DNA from: CAZWZG01 sp964638245
Lineage (GTDB): Bacteria; Pseudomonadota; Alphaproteobacteria; Rhodobacterales; Rhodobacteraceae
Assembly (NCBI GenBank): GCA_964638245.1
Contig: CAZWZG010000127.1
Span: 1 to 9,033, forward strand
Direction of reading: 5' to 3'
Length of the DNA: 9,033 nucleotides
Made by a program: the position numbers and the translations under genes. Positions 1 through 5,808 of the stretch are shown here, one piece after another. A model generated the notes under the pieces. That model was not told the DNA's origin. It saw nothing but the letters and a program-made list of their open reading frames with translations, and made no database searches. The first letter of the stretch is position 1. The number at the start of each line of letters is the position of its first letter.

Positions 1-691
1 TGCCCGCGCCCGTGCCCGACGTAAAGCTGTCGCCAAAGACGATACCTCGCGGCCCAGTGTTGACGGGCGACACGAGTGCTCCTGGCACAACTGAAAAGCC
101 AATGAAGGGACGATCGCCATAGCTCTCGATGGCCACCTCATGCGTCCCCGCCCCAAGGTCCAGCACCAGCCACCGCCGACCGCCGTTCACGGCCGCCGGT
201 TCAGGTTCGTCCAGGTAAGCCCCGTCGACGATAAAGCGATACCGGTCGAGTACGTCACCGCTCGCATCAACGCGAAACGCCACCCGGTCGGAATTGGTCG
301 TAAACGCCACGCGCCAGTCAACCGCCTCGGTGCCGTCGCCAAGATTGCCCGACGTCGGACTGCTCGAAACGCTCACTGCGGGGAATTTCCGCTGGTCGGG
401 CGACGCCGACGTGTTGATCAACTCGCCACCCCCGAAAAACGAAACCGGCATCCCGCTGCCCAGGTCTTCGTAAAGGTATACTTCCGTCAAATCCGCATCC
501 GGCGCGCTCGGAGCCGCATTCGTGCCAACGCTTAGGCGCAACGGGGCATTCAGCGCCGCTGGGCCGCCGGTCCGCGGATTGATCGACGGATCAAGCCCGC
601 CGAGGATCGACGCCGCCTTGGACGCGAATGAGATACCTTTGCCGCGCGAAGCCGCGAGGGCAGACATCGTGAATCCAAATGACAGACTCAT
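1..691 (-). CDS. Probable GTA head-spike fibre, SGNH/GDSL hydrolase domain (N-terminal part; 3' end outside window)
   Basis: An uninterrupted minus-strand frame starts at an ATG at 691-689 and runs off the left edge after 230 codons. An AAAGGTG Shine-Dalgarno (700-706) sits 8 nt upstream, and the gene begins 22 bp after the spike-base gene, so the two form an operon. Residues 1 to about 90 are Ala/Gly/Ser-rich with no clear signal peptide. Residues about 90-205 look like a beta-sandwich. At 216-223 the sequence GIVFGDSF holds the GDS block I of SGNH hydrolases, with Ser222 as candidate nucleophile. The other SGNH blocks (Gly, Asn, His) would lie outside the window. In Rhodobacter capsulatus the gene next to the spike base (rcc01080, GhsB) encodes the fibre that contacts capsular polysaccharide. 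I infer the same virion role here from position, not from sequence similarity I could test. It could instead be a secreted or prophage-derived esterase. Confidence 0.72.
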   Translation of the reverse strand, partial: MSLSFGFTMSALAASRGKGISFASKAASILGGLDPSINPRTGGPAALNAPLRLSVGTNAAPSAPDADLTEVYLYEDLGSGMPVSFFGGGELINTSASPDQRKFPAVSVSSSPTSGNLGDGTEAVDWRVAFTTNSDRVAFRVDASGDVLDRYRFIVDGAYLDEPEPAAVNGGRRWLVLDLGAGTHEVAIESYGDRPFIGFSVVPGALVSPVNTGPRGIVFGDSFTSGTGAG

Positions 692-713
692 CTCCGGCGC
701 ACCTTTCGCTGGA

Positions 714-977
714 TCAAAGGGTAAAGGCGTGCAGGCCCGAAGCCGTGGTCCCCGTCGCTAAGACGCGGCGCACACCAACGGGAAGGATCGCAAGATCACC
801 CAGGACGACTGTCCGCGTCTGACCCTTTTCGCTGACAAATGCCACCGCTCCGCCGGTTTCGACATAAAGCGAGATGGCAGGCGTCGGCAGGTCGGCCCCG
901 TCATTGGGCGTCACAGGTTCGATGTCCAGTGCCGGACCGGTCAAAGGCGTGGCACGGTTCTTGAAGGGATTGCTCAT
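714..977 (-). CDS. ghsA: GTA head-spike base protein, Rcc01079 (GhsA)-like
   Basis: This 87-residue protein fits the 'spike base protein, RCAP_Rcc01079' family as I remember it: an N-terminal MSNPFKN, then PALDIEPVTPNDGADLP (15-31), a short beta region LYVETGGAVAFVSE (37-50), and a C-terminal ILPVGVRRVLATGTTASGL (64-82). Family members are about 85-100 residues and share the 'VTPsD..DLP' and 'rVlATGTTA' blocks. In R. capsulatus, GhsA sits on the gene transfer agent head and anchors the GhsB fibre. I chose the ATG at 977-975 because family members begin at MS(N/D)PF; an in-frame GTG at 1031 would add 18 residues that look like non-coding leader. An AGGA lies about 10 nt upstream. The gene stops 22 bp before the SGNH-domain gene. 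It has no signal peptide or membrane segment, as expected of a virion protein made in the cytoplasm. Confidence 0.82.
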   Translation of the reverse strand: MSNPFKNRATPLTGPALDIEPVTPNDGADLPTPAISLYVETGGAVAFVSEKGQTRTVVLGDLAILPVGVRRVLATGTTASGLHAFTL

Positions 978-1096
978 GAAAGGGGTCCTGTCATAGCGGA
1001 AAGTCTTTCGGTCAACGCACGTATGCGCCACCGCGAAAGCTACCCTGACGGGAATTGGTTATCGTTGACTAACAAGGCGTTCGCAGGAAACGCTCG

Positions 1097-2284
1097 TTAT
1101 GCAACAGCGCTCATGCGATCGCCCAGAGCTCTCGAAAAAACCGCCTCGAACCTGTCCGTGATGTCGGAAATCCTGAAATGCGCTTCGGCGTAGGAGCGTC
1201 CGGCAAGACCGGCAACGCGGGCACGTCCCGGATCGCTCAAATAGGATGCGACCGCATCGCGAAATGCCCCGTGATCGCCGGGTTCGACAACCGTTCCCGC
1301 TCCGCACTCCACAAGGATCTGAGCGGCGAGGTTTTCCTTGGGCGCAGCCAATACGATGGGCCGTCCGGCGCACAAGTAAGACAGGATCTTGGACGGGACC
1401 GAAAACGCCCCCGCATCCTGTTCGATCGTCGCCACTAGAACATCCGCAGTTCCCATGACTTCGGCGAGCTCTTCGATGGGCTGCAAGGGCAGGGCGTGGA
1501 GGTTGCCGTTCAGAAACAACTGACTGACACCGCTGCCAGCCGCGATGACACCAAGGTCAACGTCCAGTGTCGCCGCGAGGTGGTTCAATGCATCGGGGTC
1601 ATGTTTCAGGCCCAGAGTGCCGGTGTAGAGCACGCGATGGCGCTGCCCAAAGCCGTGCCGCTCGCTCCAGTCATTGGTGCGTTGGCACAGCGGGAGGTCC
1701 TCGATGGTCGCCCAGTTCGGTATGACCGAAACCTTGTCGTCGGGAACGCCCCATTCCGAAGTCGTCTTCTGAAATCCATTCGATATGTGAATGACTTGCG
1801 CCGCGCGCCGCATCTGGCGCCGCTCGAGCGAGGCATAATAGCGCCCAATCGCTCGCCCTGCTGCCCCAAGCTTGTCGCCAAGGATGCGGGTCGCTGCGAT
1901 CGAGTAGATGTCCTGACACCAGAACACGAGCGGGATCCCTGCCTCTTCGCAGGCCAGTCTCAACCGCTCTTGCGCTTCAAGGGGTGTATTCCCCGATAGA
2001 ACCAGATCAGGCCAGCAGGCGCGCACATCATCTGCAAGCCGCCGTCCGTAAACCAAGTCACCCTGACGACGCTGCAATAGCTTTTCTTTTGAATAAGGGC
2101 GGTGGATCCCGAGCGGTCGGAACGACAGTGTTGCCGGATCATCAGCCTGCTTTGTCAAAGCACCTTTTGGTCCTGGGTCACCTTCAAAAAACGCATGCGT
2201 CACGCGCCAGCTGCGCAACGCCAGCTCCCGTGACAAGTCAGCTTGAAACGGGTGACCCGCGTAGTCATGGATATAGATGTGCAA
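1097..2284 (-). CDS. Glycosyltransferase, GT-B fold, family 4 (WbuB-like)
   Basis: A 395-residue protein with a TTG start at 2284-2282. It is probably a cytoplasmic enzyme that moves a sugar from a nucleotide-sugar donor to a polysaccharide or glycolipid acceptor. The N-terminal half opens with HDYAGHPFQ (6-14), the acceptor-domain start typical of rhodobacterial family-4 enzymes as I recall them. Residues 165-190 give VIHISNGFQ and VSVIPNWA. The C-terminal Rossmann half has VLYTGTLG (218-225) and SVPSKILSYLCAGRPIVLAA (295-314), the nucleotide-sugar-binding loop region of GT4 enzymes. The frame is open further upstream, to a TTG at 2329. I prefer 2284 because AAAGGTG (2293-2299) lies 8 nt upstream, identical in sequence and spacing to the ribosome site of the gene at 691, and because the protein then begins at its conserved start. 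The sugar and acceptor cannot be read from the sequence. It lies 119 bp upstream of the spike genes on the same strand. Confidence 0.88.
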   Translation of the reverse strand: MHIYIHDYAGHPFQADLSRELALRSWRVTHAFFEGDPGPKGALTKQADDPATLSFRPLGIHRPYSKEKLLQRRQGDLVYGRRLADDVRACWPDLVLSGNTPLEAQERLRLACEEAGIPLVFWCQDIYSIAATRILGDKLGAAGRAIGRYYASLERRQMRRAAQVIHISNGFQKTTSEWGVPDDKVSVIPNWATIEDLPLCQRTNDWSERHGFGQRHRVLYTGTLGLKHDPDALNHLAATLDVDLGVIAAGSGVSQLFLNGNLHALPLQPIEELAEVMGTADVLVATIEQDAGAFSVPSKILSYLCAGRPIVLAAPKENLAAQILVECGAGTVVEPGDHGAFRDAVASYLSDPGRARVAGLAGRSYAEAHFRISDITDRFEAVFSRALGDRMSAVA

Positions 2285-2328
2285 GTTCAGAACACCTTTG
2301 ATGCCGCCGACCACCCAAGCCGAAAACA

Positions 2329-2358
2329 ATCACAGGTTGATTTGAAAAAGGTTAACAA
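2329..2358 (-). promoter_or_regulatory. Candidate promoter for the glycosyltransferase/spike unit
   Basis: On the minus strand TTGTTA (2358-2353) and TGTGAT (2334-2329) are separated by 18 bp and would start transcription roughly 40 nt before the TTG at 2284. The -35 element overlaps the CtrA motif, a common arrangement at CtrA-controlled promoters. The -10 match is poor, so this is tentative. Confidence 0.28.
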
Positions 2359-2366
2359 AATCTTAA
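2352..2366. promoter_or_regulatory. CtrA full binding motif (TTAA-N7-TTAA)
   Basis: The plus strand reads TTAA, then CAAAATC, then TTAAC; the minus strand reads TTAA-N7-TTAAC too, because the site lies in a GTTAA/TTAAC inverted repeat (2351-2367). This exactly matches the consensus for the alphaproteobacterial response regulator CtrA, which in Rhodobacterales controls motility and gene transfer agent genes. The site is centred about 75 bp upstream of the glycosyltransferase start and about 245 bp upstream of dctP, so the leftward unit is the likelier target. The match is seen directly; occupancy is inferred. Confidence 0.6.
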
Positions 2367-2495
2367 CGCGTATGCGGCGGCAACTGACAGCCAGGGAAAA
2401 CACCGCAAAAACGCTGAAACCAGCACAAAAACCGACGTCGTCCAGCAGTTTGCGAAAACAACAAGAATTGATAGCGTTCACATCTTTTCTTCGTC

Positions 2496-2523
2496 TTGCC
2501 TCGTAGAAAACTGACGCTATTGT
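2496..2523 (+). promoter_or_regulatory. Candidate sigma-70 promoter of the TRAP operon
   Basis: TTGCCT (2496-2501) and TATTGT (2518-2523) are 16 bp apart, an acceptable alphaproteobacterial housekeeping promoter. The predicted start near 2530 would give a leader of about 75 nt before dctP. Within that leader are short inverted repeats: CGCG around CAAG, TCCCC (2549-2553) with GGGGA (2568-2572), and GCCTG-CTTA-CAGGC (2577-2590). Confidence 0.35.
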
Positions 2524-2594
2524 CTCCCTCACGCGCGCAAGCGCGGTCTCCCCAAGTGAAAAACATCGGGGATAACGCCTGCTTACAGGCATTC

Positions 2595-2601
2595 GGGAGG
2601 A
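2595..2601 (+). promoter_or_regulatory. Strong Shine-Dalgarno site of dctP
   Basis: GGGAGGA lies immediately upstream of the dctP ATG, with the GGAGG core 5 nt away. It directly follows a 5-bp hairpin (GCCTG/CAGGC, 2577-2590). It is the best ribosome site in the window, fitting the high expression expected of a periplasmic binding protein. Confidence 0.7.
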
Positions 2602-2605
2602 CTAC

Positions 2606-3736
2606 ATGACTGAACAAACAAAAATTAACCGCCGTTCTTTTCTGAAGAAATCGGCGCTCGCTGGCGGTACCGCCGGTGCTGGTGCGCTCGCCGCGCCGGC
2701 CGTTCTTGGCCAGGCACCGATCGTGATCCGCATGCAGACGTCCTGGGGCGCAGCCAACATCTGGGACGGTTTTGCCAAGGACTACGGTCGCCGCGTTGAC
2801 GAAATGTCCGGCGGACGCCTCAAGGTTGAAGTGCTGCCGGCTGGCGCCGTTGTGGCCGCCTTTCAGGTGCTCGACGCTGTGAACGACGGCGTTCTGGACG
2901 CTGCGCACTCGGTGCCTGTCTACTGGTACGGCAAGAACAAAGCCGCTTCGCTCTTCGGCACTGGCCCCGTTTTCGGCGGCTCGGCCACGACGATGCTCAG
3001 CTGGTTCTACGCTGGCGGCGGACAAGAGCTCTATAACGAGCTGACCCAAGACATCATGGGCCTCGACGTCATCGGCTACATGGGCTTCCCAATGTTCGCT
3101 CAGCCCTTCGGCTGGTTCAAAAACGAAGTGAACACGGCCGCTGACCTTGATGGCTTCAAGTACCGGACCGTTGGTCTGGCCGCTGACCTGATGGCCAAGC
3201 TTGGCATGTCGGTTGCCCAGCTGCCCGGCGGCGAAATCGTTCCGGCCATGGAACGTGGCGTGATCGACGCGTTCGAATTCAACAACCCATCGTCGGACAA
3301 GGACTTTGGCGCGCATGACGTTGCCAAGAACTACTACCTGTCGTCCTACCACCAGGCGTCCGAAGCCTTCGAATTCCTGCTTTCGCGCAGCTTTGTCGAA
3401 GACCTCGACGAAGACCTTCAGGCCATCCTGAAATACGCCGTTGAGGCCGCATCGACCGCGAACACCGCGACCGCGATGGACCGCTACTCGGCTGACCTTC
3501 AGTGGCTCCAGAACGAAGGCGGCGTGACCGTGCACCGGACGTCCAAGGACATCCTCGATGCCCAGATCCGCGCATGGGACGAGCTGATCCCTGAGCTTGA
3601 AGAAGATCCGTTCATGAAGAAGACCCTCGACAGCCAGCGCGCCTGGGTCGAGCGTGTCGGCTTCTACGAGCTGATGAACGCACCCGACTATGCGCTCGCC
3701 TACGAGCATTACTTCCCGGGCAAGCTGAAGCTCTAA
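2606..3736 (+). CDS. dctP: TRAP transporter periplasmic solute-binding protein (DctP; TakP/FcbT1-like)
   Basis: The 376-residue periplasmic receptor of a TRAP importer. A twin-arginine signal is clear: INRRSFLKKSAL (7-18), an Ala/Gly-rich hydrophobic stretch, and a probable cleavage site after GQA (35-37), so it is exported folded. The mature part follows the mannitol/chloroaromatic or alpha-keto-acid group (COG4663): MQTSWG (43-48), a Gln in AQPFGWF (165-171), the ligand-carboxylate Arg187 in YRTVG, then the motif EFNNPSSD (224-231). Comparing by eye with Rhodobacter sphaeroides TakP, Gln166 and Arg187 match TakP Gln156 and Arg177. TakP Trp215 and Glu240, which help hold the metal and ligand, appear as Phe225 and Gln250, so the ligand may not be pyruvate. 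These TakP numbers are from memory. It is the first gene of the operon, with a strong ribosome site and a stem-loop after it. Confidence 0.93.
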   Translation: MTEQTKINRRSFLKKSALAGGTAGAGALAAPAVLGQAPIVIRMQTSWGAANIWDGFAKDYGRRVDEMSGGRLKVEVLPAGAVVAAFQVLDAVNDGVLDAAHSVPVYWYGKNKAASLFGTGPVFGGSATTMLSWFYAGGGQELYNELTQDIMGLDVIGYMGFPMFAQPFGWFKNEVNTAADLDGFKYRTVGLAADLMAKLGMSVAQLPGGEIVPAMERGVIDAFEFNNPSSDKDFGAHDVAKNYYLSSYHQASEAFEFLLSRSFVEDLDEDLQAILKYAVEAASTANTATAMDRYSADLQWLQNEGGVTVHRTSKDILDAQIRAWDELIPELEEDPFMKKTLDSQRAWVERVGFYELMNAPDYALAYEHYFPGKLKL

Positions 3737-3759
3737 GCCTCGCGATAACGAAAAAAACA

Positions 3760-3785
3760 GACCCTGGCGGTAGAACGCCGGGGTC
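3760..3785 (+). other. Intercistronic stem-loop between dctP and dctQ
   Basis: GACCCTGGCG pairs with CGCCGGGGTC (10 bp with one G-U wobble) around a six-base loop, GTAGAA. No U-tract follows, so it is unlikely to be a complete rho-independent terminator. In such operons an intercistronic hairpin often protects the upstream mRNA or thins readthrough, giving more binding protein than membrane subunits. That role is inferred. Confidence 0.55.
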
Positions 3786-3808
3786 ATTGCGCAGGGACCG
3801 GGGACCTC

Positions 3809-4393
3809 ATGCTGGGATTTATTCGCTTTGCCGACGCACTGTCGGCGTGGTTCGGCAAGGCATTCGCCTGGCTGATCGTTTTGATGGCCGTTGGCACAGG
3901 CTATGAAGTCTTCGTGCGCTACGTCCTGAACAGCCCGACACCTTGGGCATTGGACGTCTCTTTCATCATGTACGGCACGCTCTTCATGATGGGCGGCGCT
4001 TACACACTCAGCCGCGGCAGCCATGTTCGAGGCGACTTCCTCTACCGGCTCTGGAAGCCCCAGACACAGGCCAAAGTCGACCTTGTCCTTTACATCATCT
4101 TCTTCTTCCCGGGAGTGAGCGCGCTCATGCTCGCGGGCTGGGACTATGCCTCCGACAGCTGGCGCTTTGGCGAGGTTTCGGTCAACAGCCCTGCCGGCAT
4201 CCCGATCTATCAGTTCAAAACCGTTATCTCTGCCGCCGGTGCGCTCTTGTTCGTTCAAGGCATCGCGCAGGTCTTCCGCTGCATCATCTGCATTCGCACA
4301 GGTGAGTGGATCAAGGCCGAAGAGGATGTGCAGGAAACAGAAGACCTGCTTATGGAACAAGCAACAAAATCCGAAAAGGACGCACACCCATGA
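3809..4393 (+). CDS. dctQ: TRAP transporter small permease subunit (DctQ)
   Basis: A 194-residue inner-membrane protein with four predicted helices (about 17-37, 48-66, 91-110 and 137-157), the normal DctQ architecture. The family signature is present: YEVFVRYVLNSPTPWALDVS (32-51), followed by GGAYTLSRGSHVRGDFLY (62-79). This form, with 'TLSRGSHVRGDFLY', is typical of the FcbT2 (COG4665) branch and agrees with the FcbT1/FcbT3 assignment of its neighbours. The small subunit forms a fixed unit with DctM and helps dock the binding protein. The C-terminal tail (165-194) is highly charged and cytoplasmic. The start ATG follows GGGGA closely. The stop codon TGA overlaps the dctM start in an ATGA junction, so translation of the two is probably coupled. 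It lies 72 bp after dctP, across the stem-loop. Confidence 0.93.
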   Translation: MLGFIRFADALSAWFGKAFAWLIVLMAVGTGYEVFVRYVLNSPTPWALDVSFIMYGTLFMMGGAYTLSRGSHVRGDFLYRLWKPQTQAKVDLVLYIIFFFPGVSALMLAGWDYASDSWRFGEVSVNSPAGIPIYQFKTVISAAGALLFVQGIAQVFRCIICIRTGEWIKAEEDVQETEDLLMEQATKSEKDAHP

Positions 4394-5808
4394 GCGATCC
4401 CGTCGTTGCCCTGATGATGCTCGGGGTCTTCATCTTTATGGTGTTCCTCGGCTTTCCAATCGCTTTCACGCTGATGGCCATGGGGATTGGTGTTGGCTAC
4501 TACGCCTTCTTTGACGAACGCCGCATGTGGCGCGGCTATAACCGCCTCGAAGAAGATGCCGGATGGTGGGAAAGCACGACCCTTTACATCGAAGGCTACT
4601 TCAACAACCGAATATTCGACCTTTTCGTGAACCAGACCTTCTCGGTCATGTCTAACGAGGTCCTGACGGCCGTGCCCTTGTTCCTGTTCATGGGATACAT
4701 CGTTGAGCGGGCCAACATCGTGGATCGCCTGTTTTCGACCCTGAACATCGCGGCCAAGAACATTCCCGGCTCGATGGGCGTGGCGGCCCTGATCACCTGT
4801 GCGCTGTTTGCGACGGCCACCGGCATTGTTGGCGCGGTCGTGACCCTAATGGGCCTTCTGGCGCTGCCCCAAATGCTCAAGGCGCGCTACAACCCCAGCT
4901 TTGCATCGGGCATCATCTGTGCAGGCGGCACGCTGGGCATCCTGATCCCGCCCTCGATCATGCTGATCGTCTATGCGGCCTCGTCCAACGTCTCGATCGT
5001 GCGGCTTTATGCGGGCGCACTCTTGCCCGGCCTGACGCTTGTCGGTCTTTACATCACTTACGTAATGGGCCGCGCGATCCTGCAGCCGTCGTCAGCGCCA
5101 AGACCGTCGGATGACGAAGTGCCAGACGTGCCAGCCGGCAAACTGATCTTCATGATCATGACGTCGTTCTTCCCGCTGGCCTTCCTGATCCTGTCGGTTC
5201 TGGGCTCGATCCTGTTCGGGCTGGCAACACCCACCGAAGCAGCGTCAATTGGCGCATTGGGCGGCATCCTTTTGGCCTTCGCTTACCGGGCGATGACTTG
5301 GGACCGCTTGCGCGAAAGCGTGTACCTGACGGTGCGGACCACGGCGATGGTCTGCTGGCTGTTCGTGGGCTCTTACGTGTTCTCGTCGGTGTTCTCATAC
5401 CTCGGCGGTAAGGACCTGATTTCGCAGTTTGTCCAAGGCCTCGACATCACACCGATCCAGTTCCTGATCATGGCGCAGATCATGATCTTCCTTCTGGGCT
5501 GGCCGCTGGAATGGTCCGAAATCATCATCATCTTCGTGCCCATCTTCCTGCCGCTGGTGATCTTCTTTGAGATCGATCCGCTGTTCTTTGGCATCCTTGT
5601 GGCGCTGAACCTGCAGACGAGCTTCTTAACGCCGCCCATGGCGATGTCGGCCTATTACTTAAAAGGGATAGCGCCGCCTCAGATCATGCTGACGCAGATT
5701 TTCGCGGGCTGTATGCCGTTCCTGCTCTGCGTTTTCATCTCGATGGTGCTGATGTACCAGTTCCCGCAGATCGTCTTCGCCCTGCCGAACGCGTTCTATG
5801 GCAACTAA
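4390..5808 (+). CDS. dctM: TRAP transporter large permease subunit (DctM)
   Basis: A 472-residue multi-helix inner-membrane protein that forms the Na+-coupled elevator transport domain of the importer. Family landmarks are VLTAVPLFLFMGYIVERANI (91-110), FATATGIVGAVVTLMGLLALP (about 138-158), GGTLGILIPPSIMLIVYA (about 176-193) and LATPTEAASIGALGG in the second half. The frame is open back to 4306, but the ATG at 4390 is correct: it forms an ATGA overlap with the dctQ stop, has AAAAGGA upstream, and gives the usual start MSDPVVALMMLGVFIFMV. Residues about 42-72, after the first helix, hold a soluble, Trp- and acid-rich segment (DERRMWRGY...) that many DctM proteins lack. Its length exceeds the usual ~430 residues mainly for this reason. 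Its last 11 bases overlap the start of the amidase gene. Confidence 0.95.
   Translation: MSDPVVALMMLGVFIFMVFLGFPIAFTLMAMGIGVGYYAFFDERRMWRGYNRLEEDAGWWESTTLYIEGYFNNRIFDLFVNQTFSVMSNEVLTAVPLFLFMGYIVERANIVDRLFSTLNIAAKNIPGSMGVAALITCALFATATGIVGAVVTLMGLLALPQMLKARYNPSFASGIICAGGTLGILIPPSIMLIVYAASSNVSIVRLYAGALLPGLTLVGLYITYVMGRAILQPSSAPRPSDDEVPDVPAGKLIFMIMTSFFPLAFLILSVLGSILFGLATPTEAASIGALGGILLAFAYRAMTWDRLRESVYLTVRTTAMVCWLFVGSYVFSSVFSYLGGKDLISQFVQGLDITPIQFLIMAQIMIFLLGWPLEWSEIIIIFVPIFLPLVIFFEIDPLFFGILVALNLQTSFLTPPMAMSAYYLKGIAPPQIMLTQIFAGCMPFLLCVFISMVLMYQFPQIVFALPNAFYGN

Noticed and set aside
140..761. Two plus-strand open frames opposite the SGNH-domain gene
   Set aside because: Arg/Pro-rich shadow sequence; the minus-strand frame has a GDS motif, a ribosome site and an operon partner.
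978..1031. An 18-residue N-terminal extension of the spike base from a GTG at 1031
   Set aside because: Family members start at MS(N/D)PF and the ATG at 977 has an AGGA upstream.
1054..1074. A degenerate CtrA-like half site (TAACCA on the minus strand, preceded by GTTAG) upstream of ghsA
   Set aside because: Only a partial match with wrong internal spacing (6 rather than 7); short motifs like this occur by chance.
2285..2329. A 15-residue longer glycosyltransferase starting at a TTG at 2329
   Set aside because: No ribosome site in front of it, and the added residues precede the conserved N-terminal motif; the TTG at 2284 has AAAGGTG at 8 nt.
2363..4387. A 674-codon open frame on the minus strand opposite dctP and dctQ
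   Set aside because: It lacks any recognisable domain and is composed of His/Val/Arg/Glu-rich sequence typical of the antisense of high-GC genes; the plus-strand frames are clear TRAP proteins.
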